Shown here in pieces: positions 52,056 to 61,333 of a stretch of DNA of 64,000 nucleotides; position 1 is the stretch's first letter; every line of letters begins with the position of its first letter. The stretch lies in contig CAVVFX010000011.1 of the NCBI GenBank assembly GCA_963747535.1, positions 248,001 through 312,000 on the forward strand, written 5' to 3'. The position numbers and the translations under genes are program-made. Source of the stretch: CAVVFX01 sp963747535. Its GTDB lineage: Bacteria; Acidobacteriota; Terriglobia; Bryobacterales; Bryobacteraceae. Under the pieces are notes generated by a model, which saw only the letters and a list, made by a program, of their open reading frames with translations, was not told where the DNA came from and ran no database searches.

Positions 52056-52820
52056 TCATGCTCCGGCTTTCTGTTTCGCCGAATCGCGTTCCAGTTCTTC
52101 GGCCAGAATGGGCAGGCCCTGGGCGCAAGCTTGCACGCCCATCGAAACGCAGAGTTTCAACACCTCCATGATTTGCTCGATCGTCGCGCCGAGCTTCAGC
52201 GCGGCTTTGATATGGCGCCGCGTCCCGGGCGCATACATGTGCGTGTAAGAGGCGTCCAACGCGATGCTCAATAATTCCGCCAGCTTTGGGGGAATCAGCG
52301 CACCCGTATAAACCGGCAAACCTGCGGTCATGACCTGCTCGGTCCACAACGGGTCCAGGTTGAAAAACGGATCCCATGCCGTATTCCATTGACCGACCTC
52401 TCGCGCCTTGTCGCACACTGGAGTCGGCGCCTTGTTGTTCGAGCGTGGCTCCACTCCGGCAGCCTTGGCCTCTTCTAGTAGAATTGGAGCGCCCAGGCTG
52501 CAGCTATGAAGGGCAAGCAGGGACGCCATCTTAAACACCGTCAGAATCTCCTCGCGCGTCGCACCCGCATCCAGCGCGCCGCGGATGTGCCGGCGCGTGC
52601 CTCCTTCATCTAGGTTCGTACAGGCGCAGTTCAGCGCGAGGGAGATCAACTCCACTTCCTTGCGCGGCAGAACCCCGCTGGTCCACGGGTTCGTGCCTAC
52701 CCGCAACAGCGTTTCCGCTCCTTCGGGATCCCATTCCTTGAATTTGTCTAGTGATGAGCCCCAAGGATTCGGGTCCGAATTTTCCTTAGAGGCTTTCGTT
52801 GCTCCACTCTTTATTGTCAT
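52056..52820 (-). CDS. Carboxymuconolactone decarboxylase family protein, two CMD domains
   Basis: 254-aa protein with two CMD/AhpD-like halves: ELISLALNCACTNLDEGGTR with IRGALDAGATREEILTVFKM, and ELLSIALDASYTHMYAPGTR with IKAALKLGATIEQIMEVLKL. The first half has Cys residues, but neither has an AhpD C-x-x-C, so decarboxylase-like chemistry is more likely than peroxidase. ATG 52820 follows GGAGAAGAGAAA. Adjacent to the Rieske gene. Confidence 0.8.
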   Translation of the reverse strand: MTIKSGATKASKENSDPNPWGSSLDKFKEWDPEGAETLLRVGTNPWTSGVLPRKEVELISLALNCACTNLDEGGTRRHIRGALDAGATREEILTVFKMASLLALHSCSLGAPILLEEAKAAGVEPRSNNKAPTPVCDKAREVGQWNTAWDPFFNLDPLWTEQVMTAGLPVYTGALIPPKLAELLSIALDASYTHMYAPGTRRHIKAALKLGATIEQIMEVLKLCVSMGVQACAQGLPILAEELERDSAKQKAGA

Positions 52821-52893
52821 TTTCTCTTCTCCTTGTCTCCAGGTATGTTCGTTCCTAACCCGCAAAAGCAGTTCCGCTAGACTGCAGCCTTCG

Positions 52894-53934
52894 TCACCGG
52901 GTGCCGCGCCCCCCCAAATGGATCCGAACGAAGTCTTGTATCTTCTTGCGCGCCAATTTGGATTCCGGCGCGTCCGGGATTCTCGATGCAAAATTGTGTG
53001 GCATACCTTCGTAGAGGTCCAATTTCACGGGATGGCCGGCTGTGTCGAGGGCCTGGTACAGCCGAATGAAACCGCTCAAAAGAATTTCCTTCGTGCCACC
53101 TTGAATCAGCGCGGGTGGAAAGCCCTTGGAAAAGTCCGCGTAGACGGGAGACGCGTAGGGATGCTTCTGATCCTTGGGGTCCGCGAACGCCCCGGCTGCA
53201 CTCTTCGAGTGTTTCTCATAGAGATAATTCGGTTCGGCGCGCGCGAGCGTGAACTCCGTATCTCCCGTCTGGGTGACATCAAGCCAAGGAGACACCAACA
53301 CGGCAGCCACCGGCATTCCCAACCCCTTGTCGCGCATCTTCAGGACGACCGCGGCCGCTAGCCCGCCACCCGAGGAGTCGCCATAAATGAGGATATCGGC
53401 GAGCGAATGTCCTTCTTTGAGGAGAGCCTGGATCACCGCGACGACCTCGTCGCTCATCTGGTTGAATTTAGCTTGGGGCGCCAGTGTGTAATCCACGGAA
53501 ATCACGCGATGCCTGGTATCGTCTGCGAAGATAGCGGCTCTGCCGAGCGTGGATTTTGCGCTATACAGGGTATGAGCGCCGCCGTGCACATAGACAACAA
53601 CTTTACGGTTCTCTTTCCACCCTTTGGGACGAACATCCAGTACGGCGACGCCGCCGACGTTTCGCCCCGTAACCGTTGGGGCATAACGCTTAACGATCGG
53701 TTCGGCTTGCGCGAGAGCATCCTTCTCGATAAAAGCTTGAACCTTTTTCCAGCTGTCGATATCGCTGGGATCTGGGAACGGAGGCGCTAGTGCCGGGTCT
53801 TTCAAAGTGCGGAGGAAATCCTGTGCCTCTTTGGAAACAGTTTCTGGAATGTGCAAGAACGGCTTTTCATCAGGAATCGGCTGCGTATCCCGAGCCGCAG
53901 CGTGGGCTTTTGCCTCTCCACCCTTTATCGTCAT
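52894..53934 (-). CDS. Alpha/beta hydrolase of the hormone-sensitive lipase group
   Basis: 346-aa esterase-like hydrolase. HGGAH (117-121) forms the oxyanion hole, the nucleophile is Ser187 in YGDSSGGGLAAA, SPWLDVTQTG follows, and the last triad His is in GMPHNFASR. There is no signal peptide. The N-terminal MTIKGGEAKA resembles MTIKSGATKA of the CMD protein downstream. It probably hydrolyses an ester intermediate of the cluster's pathway. Confidence 0.85.
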   Translation of the reverse strand: MTIKGGEAKAHAAARDTQPIPDEKPFLHIPETVSKEAQDFLRTLKDPALAPPFPDPSDIDSWKKVQAFIEKDALAQAEPIVKRYAPTVTGRNVGGVAVLDVRPKGWKENRKVVVYVHGGAHTLYSAKSTLGRAAIFADDTRHRVISVDYTLAPQAKFNQMSDEVVAVIQALLKEGHSLADILIYGDSSGGGLAAAVVLKMRDKGLGMPVAAVLVSPWLDVTQTGDTEFTLARAEPNYLYEKHSKSAAGAFADPKDQKHPYASPVYADFSKGFPPALIQGGTKEILLSGFIRLYQALDTAGHPVKLDLYEGMPHNFASRIPDAPESKLARKKIQDFVRIHLGGRGTR

Positions 53935-53956
53935 TTACTCATCTCCTTTCGAGGCT

Positions 53957-54346
53957 TCAGTCCGGTTCCGGCTCTGGCATCGCCGCCGGATCGGGCTGAA
54001 ACACCGCAAAAATGTTTCGTTCTGGGTCCTCGACCACCGCATACCAGCCGGTCTTCGGAACCGCAGTCTTCGGCCGCAACACGCTACCACCGAGCCGCTG
54101 CACCCGTGCTAGGGCTCCGTCGAGAGATTGCACCCAAACGTAGTGCACCCAACTGCGTGGCCCGGGAATGGGGCGGTAGGTGAGCCCGCCGCGGATAGCT
54201 CTGTCTTCCGAAGGCGCGGTTTGGATGTGAAAGTAGTCCACGCCCGGAGCTTTTTCGATCTTCCATCCAAACAGCTCTCGGTAGAAATCGGCCAGTTTGG
54301 CCGGTTCCTCCGCGAATATCTCAAAATGTGTGACGGGTGCGGTCAT
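53957..54346 (-). CDS. VOC/glyoxalase-like protein
   Basis: 129-aa vicinal-oxygen-chelate protein: VTHFEIFAEEPAKLADFYRE, LFGWKIEKAPGVDYFHIQT, WVHYVWVQSLDGALARVQRL and VVEDPERNIFAVFQ. His7 and Glu residues are placed for a metal site, although assignment from sequence alone is uncertain. It lies 22 bases upstream of the hydrolase gene on the same strand. Confidence 0.8.
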   Translation of the reverse strand: MTAPVTHFEIFAEEPAKLADFYRELFGWKIEKAPGVDYFHIQTAPSEDRAIRGGLTYRPIPGPRSWVHYVWVQSLDGALARVQRLGGSVLRPKTAVPKTGWYAVVEDPERNIFAVFQPDPAAMPEPEPD

Positions 54347-54482
54347 GGTCTTTCGTTGTACGGACAGCGATTCATCGTCGAAACTTGCAGAGCATTTTTG
54401 TAAGCATCGATCGGCCAGCTCTATTCACCGGTATTAAAGGGCATCTTTGCAGTCAAAGTACGCGAGGAGCCGTCAGCGTCTA

Positions 54483-54842
54483 CTAAGGCGCGCTTCCGCC
54501 GCGACCAGCCCTATCCAACTCGCCGCCTTTTTGACCGCCGTAAATACGTTCAAACAATTGGGCCAGCATGAGTGCCATCAAGAGGCCCCCCACTCCAAGA
54601 GCGAGTACTTCAGAGGTCCGGTGGAGGTTGAATTCTCCCACGCGACCCACGAGCAGATACCCGATTGCCAGATTGAGTGTGCCCCAGAGCACGTTGACCG
54701 TTGGCGAGGACTGTCCTTTGCCGAGCGGGGAAGCGAAGGGCGTCGGGAACCGACGCCCGGACACGCCGTTCGTGAAGTGCGGCAGCGAGTTCACGAGAAA
54801 AACGCCCCCGAAGAAGTAAGCGACATACGCATGCCACTGCAC
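54483..54842 (-). CDS. Small membrane protein
   Basis: 119-aa protein with three hydrophobic segments (YVAYFFGGVFLVNSLPHF, LWGTLNLAIGYLLVG, VLALGVGGLLMALMLAQLFE). GTG 54842 is chosen because GAGGAG stands five bases before it; the frame extends upstream but without a site. NSLPHFTNGVSGRRFPTPFA is reminiscent of an uncharacterised conserved membrane family. Between the BKACE gene and the VOC gene. Confidence 0.6.
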   Translation of the reverse strand: MQWHAYVAYFFGGVFLVNSLPHFTNGVSGRRFPTPFASPLGKGQSSPTVNVLWGTLNLAIGYLLVGRVGEFNLHRTSEVLALGVGGLLMALMLAQLFERIYGGQKGGELDRAGRGGSAP

Positions 54843-55102
54843 GACTACTCCTCTATTTAAACGGCACTTCGCAAAGACCAAGAAAGACTACCGGACACCC
54901 CACCCCACCATTGGCCGTCCGAGGCTGTAATGCCGTCGTAACGTAAGCGCCGCCGATTTTCGCTACCTCGGCTCTCGCAAGTCAACGCCAAACAAGCACA
55001 TCACCAGCCGCCAAGTTTCACGAAAATGTTAGGCCATATAACTCGCCACGTACTGCCCCTTTGGGGGGTAGTACGTGCCGCGGGCGTCTGATATTGTCCA
55101 GC

Positions 55103-56260
55103 CTAATTCGACTTCGAGGCGCCCTTGGCGGCTTCCGGCGGCGTCATGCAATAGGCCATCGGGTGCGAATCGGAGGCAACCGCCGCGACTGCCTTCTTTC
55201 CGGTGGTCTCCCATGTCAGGAAACCGGGTTCGCCCGCCTTGCGGTTCGGCGGAAGACCAAGCGCGGTCAGCGTTTCGTCGATGCTGTTGTACCAGACGCC
55301 GATCTTCATGATCTTGCGCGCCTCCTCCGCCGTGGCGATCTTGCGGCCGAAGCCCTCGGAGAGGCGAACCATCTGCTCGATCTGCTTCACCGTGGAGAAC
55401 CGCTCCCCCTTGACCCGCCAGAGGTTGTCCTCATTACCCACACGTGGATGGATCCCGAGCATAACCGCCATCCCGCACATGGGAATCACGCCGCGCATTG
55501 TGTTTTCGAAGTGAACCACCGAGCCTTGCGGCGAGCGGCGCACGTATTCCATCCAATCGAACGGATTGCGGCCACACGCACCTCCGCCGATGGCAGTGAG
55601 GTTGTGATTCAATGGTCCCATGTAGAGGCCCTTCCGGATCAAGCGTTCCACGATCTCGAGCTGGTGGACGTAACCCAGCATAAAGTAGGGCTGGATGCCG
55701 TTCGTGCGGAGACGCTTCAGGTGCTCGATGTAAAAGGCGGGGCCTGCGTCCGCAAATAGGCCTGCCCAAGCTGCCTGCAACTTCGGGTTATTTTCGAGAG
55801 CGGTTCCCGCGATGTCGTCTTCGCTCCACATCTGCATGAGATCCATCATGCCTGAGCCAATTGCGATGGTGACCTGCTCGGGTTTGGGATTCAGCTCTGT
55901 CAGCATGTGGCGAGTGTCGTAGTCCAGCCACTTGGCTTTCGCCTCGGCGCTCTTTGGCGCGAACGAAATGGACCCGCCGACCGAAAGGATCATCTTCGGC
56001 ACGGCTTCCTTGAGCCGCCCGATGAGGTAGTTGAACTCGTCAAAGTCCGTGGAGAGCTTGCCGGTCTGCGGGTTGCGCACGTGAATGTGCAGCATGGTTG
56101 CCCCGGCGTTATAGCAGTCCTTCGCTGCCTGGACCTGTTCGTCCCATGTAACGGAAATATCGCTAGTGTCCGTGGGCAGCCATTGTGGTCCGTAAGGTGC
56201 CGCGTTGATGATCAGCGGCTGCATGTTCTCTGGGTATAGCGAGTCGTCGGTGTAATACAT
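55103..56260 (-). CDS. BKACE family beta-keto acid cleavage enzyme
   Basis: 385-aa DUF849/BKACE protein, a zinc-dependent TIM barrel that cleaves beta-keto acids with acetyl-CoA. Zinc ligands are His58 and His60 in ATMLHIHVRNP; other motifs are KMILSVGGSISFAPKSAEAK and MLGIHPRVGNEDNLW. It is longer than usual (about 310), owing to added segments in the middle and C-terminus. First gene of the minus-strand catabolic cluster. Substrate cannot be told from sequence. Confidence 0.8.
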   Translation of the reverse strand: MYYTDDSLYPENMQPLIINAAPYGPQWLPTDTSDISVTWDEQVQAAKDCYNAGATMLHIHVRNPQTGKLSTDFDEFNYLIGRLKEAVPKMILSVGGSISFAPKSAEAKAKWLDYDTRHMLTELNPKPEQVTIAIGSGMMDLMQMWSEDDIAGTALENNPKLQAAWAGLFADAGPAFYIEHLKRLRTNGIQPYFMLGYVHQLEIVERLIRKGLYMGPLNHNLTAIGGGACGRNPFDWMEYVRRSPQGSVVHFENTMRGVIPMCGMAVMLGIHPRVGNEDNLWRVKGERFSTVKQIEQMVRLSEGFGRKIATAEEARKIMKIGVWYNSIDETLTALGLPPNRKAGEPGFLTWETTGKKAVAAVASDSHPMAYCMTPPEAAKGASKSN

Positions 56261-56797
56261 TTGTGTCCTCTCTCTCCGCTGGTCAATGATGGTGGCGAGG
56301 ATTCGAAGGATTCAATTTTTTTCTGTCCTTTTGACTTTCCGCCTGGGCTTTGCCGTTTTCGCTGCGATTTGGGACCGCTTGCGAGGTCTGCGTTTTGTCA
56401 GCGCGGGCGACACCGCACTTCAGGCCACCGAGACGGCCTAAAGGCCAGCGAGACGAGCGCAGCGGAGGGCTATGGCGGGTCACCTGAGAGCGTTTGGCGG
56501 TTATCGCGGGGTCGCGCTGGTGCCCGCAATTCTCCTCCACGCGTTTCTCACATTACTGCTCATCAAATTTTGTTCAGGCAGAATTTGGGCGAGGGTCATG
56601 AGCCACGCTCCAGGCACACGACGGACGCAAGAGCTACTGAAGCCGTCGAAGCCCCACTAATTTTTTGAATCAGCCTGTGGGGATTTCATCATCACCGCGG
56701 AAGGCTCCGGAGTGTTGCGCTGCGTCAGTCGGGTACATTGACGATCGGCAGCCCACACTGGCCGGCGGGTCACTGGCTAAAAGGAACGTGGAAACAT
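56261..56797. other. Divergent promoter area of BKACE and sulfatase genes
   Basis: No gene supported. A duplicated GCCA(C/G)CGAGACG element occurs near 56422-56450. Promoters for both divergent genes should lie here, but no clear boxes are visible. Confidence 0.4.
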
Positions 56798-59164
56798 ATG
56801 AGTTCACAAGACAAGATTCAAAGAGCGATTCTTCCGATCCCGGATCAGACACACGTAGGTTTAACAACGTACGATGCGAAAGACCCGGAGACCAAGTTTC
56901 CCCCGATAGAGCCGCTTCGGCCACCGAAGGGCGCGCCCAATGTCCTCGTCGTTTTGATCGACGACTGCGGTTTTGGCGCCACCAGCGCTTTCGGCGGACC
57001 GTGCCACACGCCCAACATGGAGCGACTTGCCGGTAACGGACTGAAGTTCAACCGTTTCCACACCACCGCACTCTGCTCGCCGACGCGCCAGGCACTGCTG
57101 ACCGGGCGCAATCACCATTCGGTGAATATGGGCTCCGTCTGCGAGCTCGCGACCTCGTCTCCCGGCTACAGCTCAATACTTCCGAAGAACAAAGCCCCGC
57201 TCGCCATGACCCTCAAGCTCAATGGCTACTCGACGGCGCAGTTCGGCAAGTGCCACGAAGTACCGGTCTGGGAAACCAGTCCGCTGGGGCCGTTCGACCA
57301 GTGGCCCACCGGTGGTGGCGGGTTCGAGTATTTTTACGGCTTTATCGGCGGAGAGACCAACCAGTGGTATCCAGCGATCTACGAGGGCTGCACGCCGGTT
57401 GAGCAGCCCAAGACCCCGGAAGAGGGTTATCACTTCACCGAGGACATGACGGACAAGGCGATTGGGTGGGTACGCCAGCAGAAAGCGCTGATGCCCGACA
57501 AGCCGTTCTTCATGTATTTCGCCCCCGGCGCGACGCACGCCCCGCACCATGTACCCAAGGAATGGATCGACAAGTACAAGGGGAAGTTTAAACAGGGCTG
57601 GGACAGGCTGCGCGAAGAGACCTTGGCGCGTCAGAAGAAACTGGGGGTGATTCCCGGCGATGCCGTCCTCACTCCTCGGCCTGCCGAAATCCCGGCCTAC
57701 GACGACATGCCTGCGGCGCTCAAGCCCATCCTCGAGCGCGAGATGGAGATCTACGCCGCGTTCCTCGAACACACCGACCACCACATCGGCCGTCTGGTCG
57801 ACAGCCTGAAGGATCTGAAGGTTCTCGACGACACGCTGATTTTTTACATCATCGGCGACAACGGCGCTTCCGCGGAAGGCACTCTCAACGGCACCTTCAA
57901 CGAAGTGGCGATGCTGAACGGCATGAGCGCTGTCGAGACCCCCGAGTTCCTCATGAGCAAGATAGACGAATTCGGCGGGCCCAAGTCTTTCAACCACTAC
58001 GCGGTGGGATGGGCGCATGCGATGGATACTCCGTACCAGTGGACCAAGCAGGTGGCGTCGCACTGGGGTGGCACGCGCAATGGGACGATTGTCCACTGGC
58101 CCAACGGCATCAAAGCGAAAGGAGAGATTCGTTCGCAGTTCTGCCACGTGATCGACGTGGCCCCGACCGTGCTAGAAGTCGCCGGCCTGCCGCATCCAAC
58201 GATCGTCAACAGTGTGCAGCAGGCGCCTCACGAAGGCCTCAGCATGGTTTATACGTTCAACGACGCCAAGGCGGCCGAGCGGCACGAGACCCAGTATTTC
58301 GAGATGTTCTGTAACCGCGGCATCTACCACAAGGGATGGACCGCCGTGACCAGGCACAGTACGCCCTGGGATGTGTCGAAGCCAATGCCGGTCTTCGACG
58401 CCGACGTGTGGGAGCTGTTCGACACCAGTAAGGACTGGACTCAGGCGCATGACCTTTCGAAGACCATGCCCGAGAAACTCCGCGAGCTCCAGCTACTCTT
58501 CACGATCGAGGCGACCAAGTACAGCGTATTTCCGCTCGACGACCGCCGGGTGGAGCGCTTCAACCCCGACCTCGCCGGCAGGCCTCAGCTCATCCAAGGC
58601 AACACCCAGCTCCTGTTCGGTGGCATGGGTCGCCTGAGCGAAAACTCGGTCCTCGTCATGAAGAACAAATCATACTCGGTGACCGCTGAAATCGAAGTCC
58701 CCAAGACGGGCGCCAAGGGCGTCATCGTCGCCCAGGGCGGCGGCACCAATGGCTGGAGCCTTTACGCCAAAGACGGCAAGCTCAAGTACTGCTACAACCT
58801 ACTGGGCATGAAGCTGACCTTCGTCGACGGCATCCAGCCGATCCCTGCTGGCAAACACCAGGTGCGCATGGAGTTCAAGTACGACGGCGGAGGCCTGGCC
58901 AAAGGGGGTACGGTCTCTCTTTACGTGGACGGCAAGAAAGACGGCGAAGGCCGCCTCGGCATGACCATACCGATGATCTTCTCCGGCGATGAGACCTGCA
59001 ATGTCGGCAGGGATGAAGGCTCTCCGGTTTCGCCGGATTACGGCCCGCGCGGCAACGGCTTCAGCGGAACGGTTAACTGGGTCCAGCTCGACCTTGGCGT
59101 GGATGATCATAATCACCTGGTCTCTCCGGAAGAGAAGTTCATGGTTGCGATGGCGCGACAGTAA
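56798..59164 (+). CDS. Type I sulfatase (arylsulfatase-like)
   Basis: 788-aa sulfatase. Cys93 in the C-x-P-x-R signature (ALCSPTRQALLTGRN) is converted to formylglycine; calcium ligands include Asp55-Asp56 in VLIDDCGFG and the Asp-Asn in IIGDNGAS. HHVPKEWIDKYKG and KTGYHKGWTAVTRH-like elements follow. The last 200 residues form a concanavalin-like beta domain (SLYVDGKKDGEG). There is no signal peptide, so it is probably cytoplasmic. ATG 56798 is chosen over 56738. Confidence 0.88.
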   Translation: MSSQDKIQRAILPIPDQTHVGLTTYDAKDPETKFPPIEPLRPPKGAPNVLVVLIDDCGFGATSAFGGPCHTPNMERLAGNGLKFNRFHTTALCSPTRQALLTGRNHHSVNMGSVCELATSSPGYSSILPKNKAPLAMTLKLNGYSTAQFGKCHEVPVWETSPLGPFDQWPTGGGGFEYFYGFIGGETNQWYPAIYEGCTPVEQPKTPEEGYHFTEDMTDKAIGWVRQQKALMPDKPFFMYFAPGATHAPHHVPKEWIDKYKGKFKQGWDRLREETLARQKKLGVIPGDAVLTPRPAEIPAYDDMPAALKPILEREMEIYAAFLEHTDHHIGRLVDSLKDLKVLDDTLIFYIIGDNGASAEGTLNGTFNEVAMLNGMSAVETPEFLMSKIDEFGGPKSFNHYAVGWAHAMDTPYQWTKQVASHWGGTRNGTIVHWPNGIKAKGEIRSQFCHVIDVAPTVLEVAGLPHPTIVNSVQQAPHEGLSMVYTFNDAKAAERHETQYFEMFCNRGIYHKGWTAVTRHSTPWDVSKPMPVFDADVWELFDTSKDWTQAHDLSKTMPEKLRELQLLFTIEATKYSVFPLDDRRVERFNPDLAGRPQLIQGNTQLLFGGMGRLSENSVLVMKNKSYSVTAEIEVPKTGAKGVIVAQGGGTNGWSLYAKDGKLKYCYNLLGMKLTFVDGIQPIPAGKHQVRMEFKYDGGGLAKGGTVSLYVDGKKDGEGRLGMTIPMIFSGDETCNVGRDEGSPVSPDYGPRGNGFSGTVNWVQLDLGVDDHNHLVSPEEKFMVAMARQ

Positions 59165-59186
59165 ATGCAGACCAAGGGGCGCGTCG

Positions 59187-59916
59187 ATGCAGCATTCACA
59201 ATTAAGCGATGGAAGAGATCGATTTGACCGCCGAGCCTTTTGCAAGGCCGCCAGCGTCGCGACCGCTGTCGGGGTACTAGAAGCAGGCCTGGCCCACGCA
59301 GACCTCACCAAGGATCAGCGTGAAAAGATGACGGCCGACGAAATCATCCAGCAGATGAAAGCTGGCAACGAACGCTTCCGGTCGGGCAAACCGCAGCATC
59401 GCGACCTCATGCGCGAAGCTAGGGCGACTGCGAAGGGACAGTTATCCTGCCGCGATTGTCTTCAGCTGTGTTGACTCGCGAGCACCCGCCGAGTTGATTC
59501 TCGACTTTGGTATCGGCGATATTTTCAGCGGTCGTGTGGCAGGCAACGTTGCTGACGAGGACACATTGGGCAGCATGGAATTCGCTTGCAAGGTGGCAGG
59601 CTCAAAAGTCGTGCTTGTCATGGGCAACACCGGCTGCGGCGCTATCAAGGGTGCCATTGACGGGGTGCAGCTTGGCAATCTCACGGCGTTGTTGGCGAAG
59701 ATCCGTCCGGCCGTTGCAGCCACTAACTACACGGGGGAACGTTCGTCCAAAAACTACGCGTTCGTAGACGTTGTGGCACGAAAGAACGTGTCACTGACTA
59801 TCGCCAACATTCGAGAAAAGAGCCATGTGCTTCGGGACCTCGAATCCATCGGCAGCATAGAGACTGCAGGCGCGATGTACAACCTCGAAACGGGAATCGT
59901 TGAGTTCCTCACGTAA
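59187..59916 (+). pseudogene. Beta-carbonic anhydrase-like protein, frameshifted
   Basis: N-terminal part from 59187 has a Tat-like leader (DRRAFCKAASVATAVGVLEA) and TADEIIQQMKAGNERFRSGK. Near 59441 one extra T breaks the frame; after a shift it continues YPAAIVFSCVDSRAPAELIL and ends IETAGAMYNLETGIVEFLT at 59916. The zinc motif SCVDSR is present, but the second site reads MGNTGCGAIKGA, with Asn where His is normal. So even without the frameshift zinc binding is doubtful. Confidence 0.75.
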
Positions 59917-59919
59917 CGG

Positions 59920-60123
59920 TTAGCGCAACGGTCTCGCGGGCTGCGCGTAATAGTGCACGGGCAAGCCGTCCACCTGCTCGATGTTAAAGACGGTGTATCC
60001 CTTCATGAACGGGATTTCGCGCTCGGTGCCCTCGCCTTTCTCGTTCGTTTCGGTCTTGGTGATCCTGTTAGCATATACGGCAAGCGAGCCGTGCTCGCTC
60101 TTGCGCACCTGGCTTCCGGTCAC
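59920..60123 (-). pseudogene. ArdC antirestriction protein fragment
   Basis: 67 codons read VRKSEHGSLAVYANRITKTE, EREIPFMKGYTVFNIEQVDG and LPVHYYAQPA, the middle of ArdC (DUF1738) proteins of conjugative plasmids, which bind ssDNA and shield incoming DNA from restriction. Both the N-terminal ssDNA-binding start and the C-terminal zincin part are missing. Confidence 0.65.
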
Positions 60124-60148
60124 CCAGGCTGCGCAAGCCGACGCTTTT

Positions 60149-60457
60149 TCAGGCGCGGAAGCCTGGGGAAACCCGGGCGGGCGGGGAAGCTATACCCTTG
60201 CGCGGCGCGTGGGGCAGCGCCCGTTCGCCGCTGGGAGAGATTTCCTCGACGGGGCTCCGCTCCGCTTCGGGGAGCTTCGTTACGCTTTGGTCAGCGATGG
60301 CGGAATGTTTAGACACGTCGTGACTGAGTTCATTGCCTAGCTGCTCGGCATCGTTGGTAAAAATCTGGGCATCATAGCGGCCTCGGGAGACGGAGACGTA
60401 GGCCAGACGGGAGTTGATGAGCTGCTCGTGTGCGTTCTCCGTGTTGATTTCGGTAAT
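60149..60457 (-). pseudogene. MobF (TrwC/TraI) relaxase C-terminal fragment
   Basis: A minus-strand frame without its own start reads ITEINTENAHEQLINSRLAY, VSVSRGRYDAQIFTNDAEQL and ends SPGFRA. This is the end of the helicase part of MobF relaxases. It is cut at about 60457, where the IS21 element begins. With the ArdC fragment next to it, a conjugative element once stood here. Confidence 0.65.
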
Positions 60458-60550
60458 CTGAATTGGCCCAGTGCGGAATTTTGTTTCGGCCCACCCTTCT
60501 GAACAAAACGGGTACTCTGAGTCGGGCAGTGCCCGGATCGGGGGAACACG

Positions 60551-61261
60551 TTGGACTGGAGATTAAAGGTGGAACTTTTCGAAGAGATCCGCAGAGAGTA
60601 CGAGTTCGGCGTAGGAACGATAGCCGGCGTGTCAAAGAAGCTGAAAGTGCATCGGCGTATGGTTCGCGAGGCAGTGAACAGCGCCTTGCCGAAGCCGAGG
60701 AAAAAGACAGAACGTCCTCGTTTCAAGTTGGGGGCTGCGTCGGCCTTCATCGATCAGATTCTGGAGCTAGACCGAAAGGCTCCGCGTAAGCAGCGGCATA
60801 CGGCGCACCGTATCTGGGAGAGGATACGCGGTGAGCTACCGGAATGTCAGATCTGCGAACGAACCGTCCGGCTGTATGTCCACGAACGGAAGATTGCGCT
60901 GGGCTTGACGTTTCACGAGACGTTTGTCCCGCAGAGTTATCAGTGGGGTGTAGAAGCCCAAGTCGATTGGTATGAGGCATATGCTGACCTCTCCAGCGAA
61001 AGGACGAAGTTGCAGGTCTTTTCCATGCGAAGCATGGCGAGCGGCGCCGCCTTCCATTGCGCGTTTCTGCATGCCACGCAACAGGCGTTTCTGGAGGCGC
61101 ACGAACTGGCCTTCGCCTTTTTCTGTGGAGTCTTCCACAAGCTGAGGTATGACAATCTAACTCCTGCGGTGCGGCGCCGGATCGGGCGCTGCTGCCGTAA
61201 CCGCCGTTCGAGCGAGGCGGCGGACGCGGGATCGCCGGGCGTCCTGCCCCGCCGCGGCTAG
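60551..61261 (+). pseudogene. IS21 IstA transposase, truncated by a repeat copy
   Basis: Starts at TTG 60551 and follows IstA: VGTIAGVSKKLKVHRRMVRE, QWGVEAQVDWYEAYADL (first Asp), FFCGVFHKLRYDNLTPAV (second Asp). At about 61170 the frame enters dispersed-repeat sequence and ends at 61261. The final Glu of the DDE triad and the IstB helper gene are absent. The probable left end is near 60458. Confidence 0.75.
61180..61240 (+). repeat. Dispersed repeat, copy 7 (module a) inside IS21
   Basis: ATCGGGCGCTGCTGCCGTAA and GGCGGCGGACGCGGGATCGC. It begins directly after the last conserved istA codons, so it either inserted here or was joined by deletion. Confidence 0.7.
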
Positions 61262-61333
61262 CGATGTGTCACTGTTGGTCGATACGCGTGCAGTAAAGGC
61301 GCAATCGAGGCGCAGGTCGCATCCCCAGCGCTG

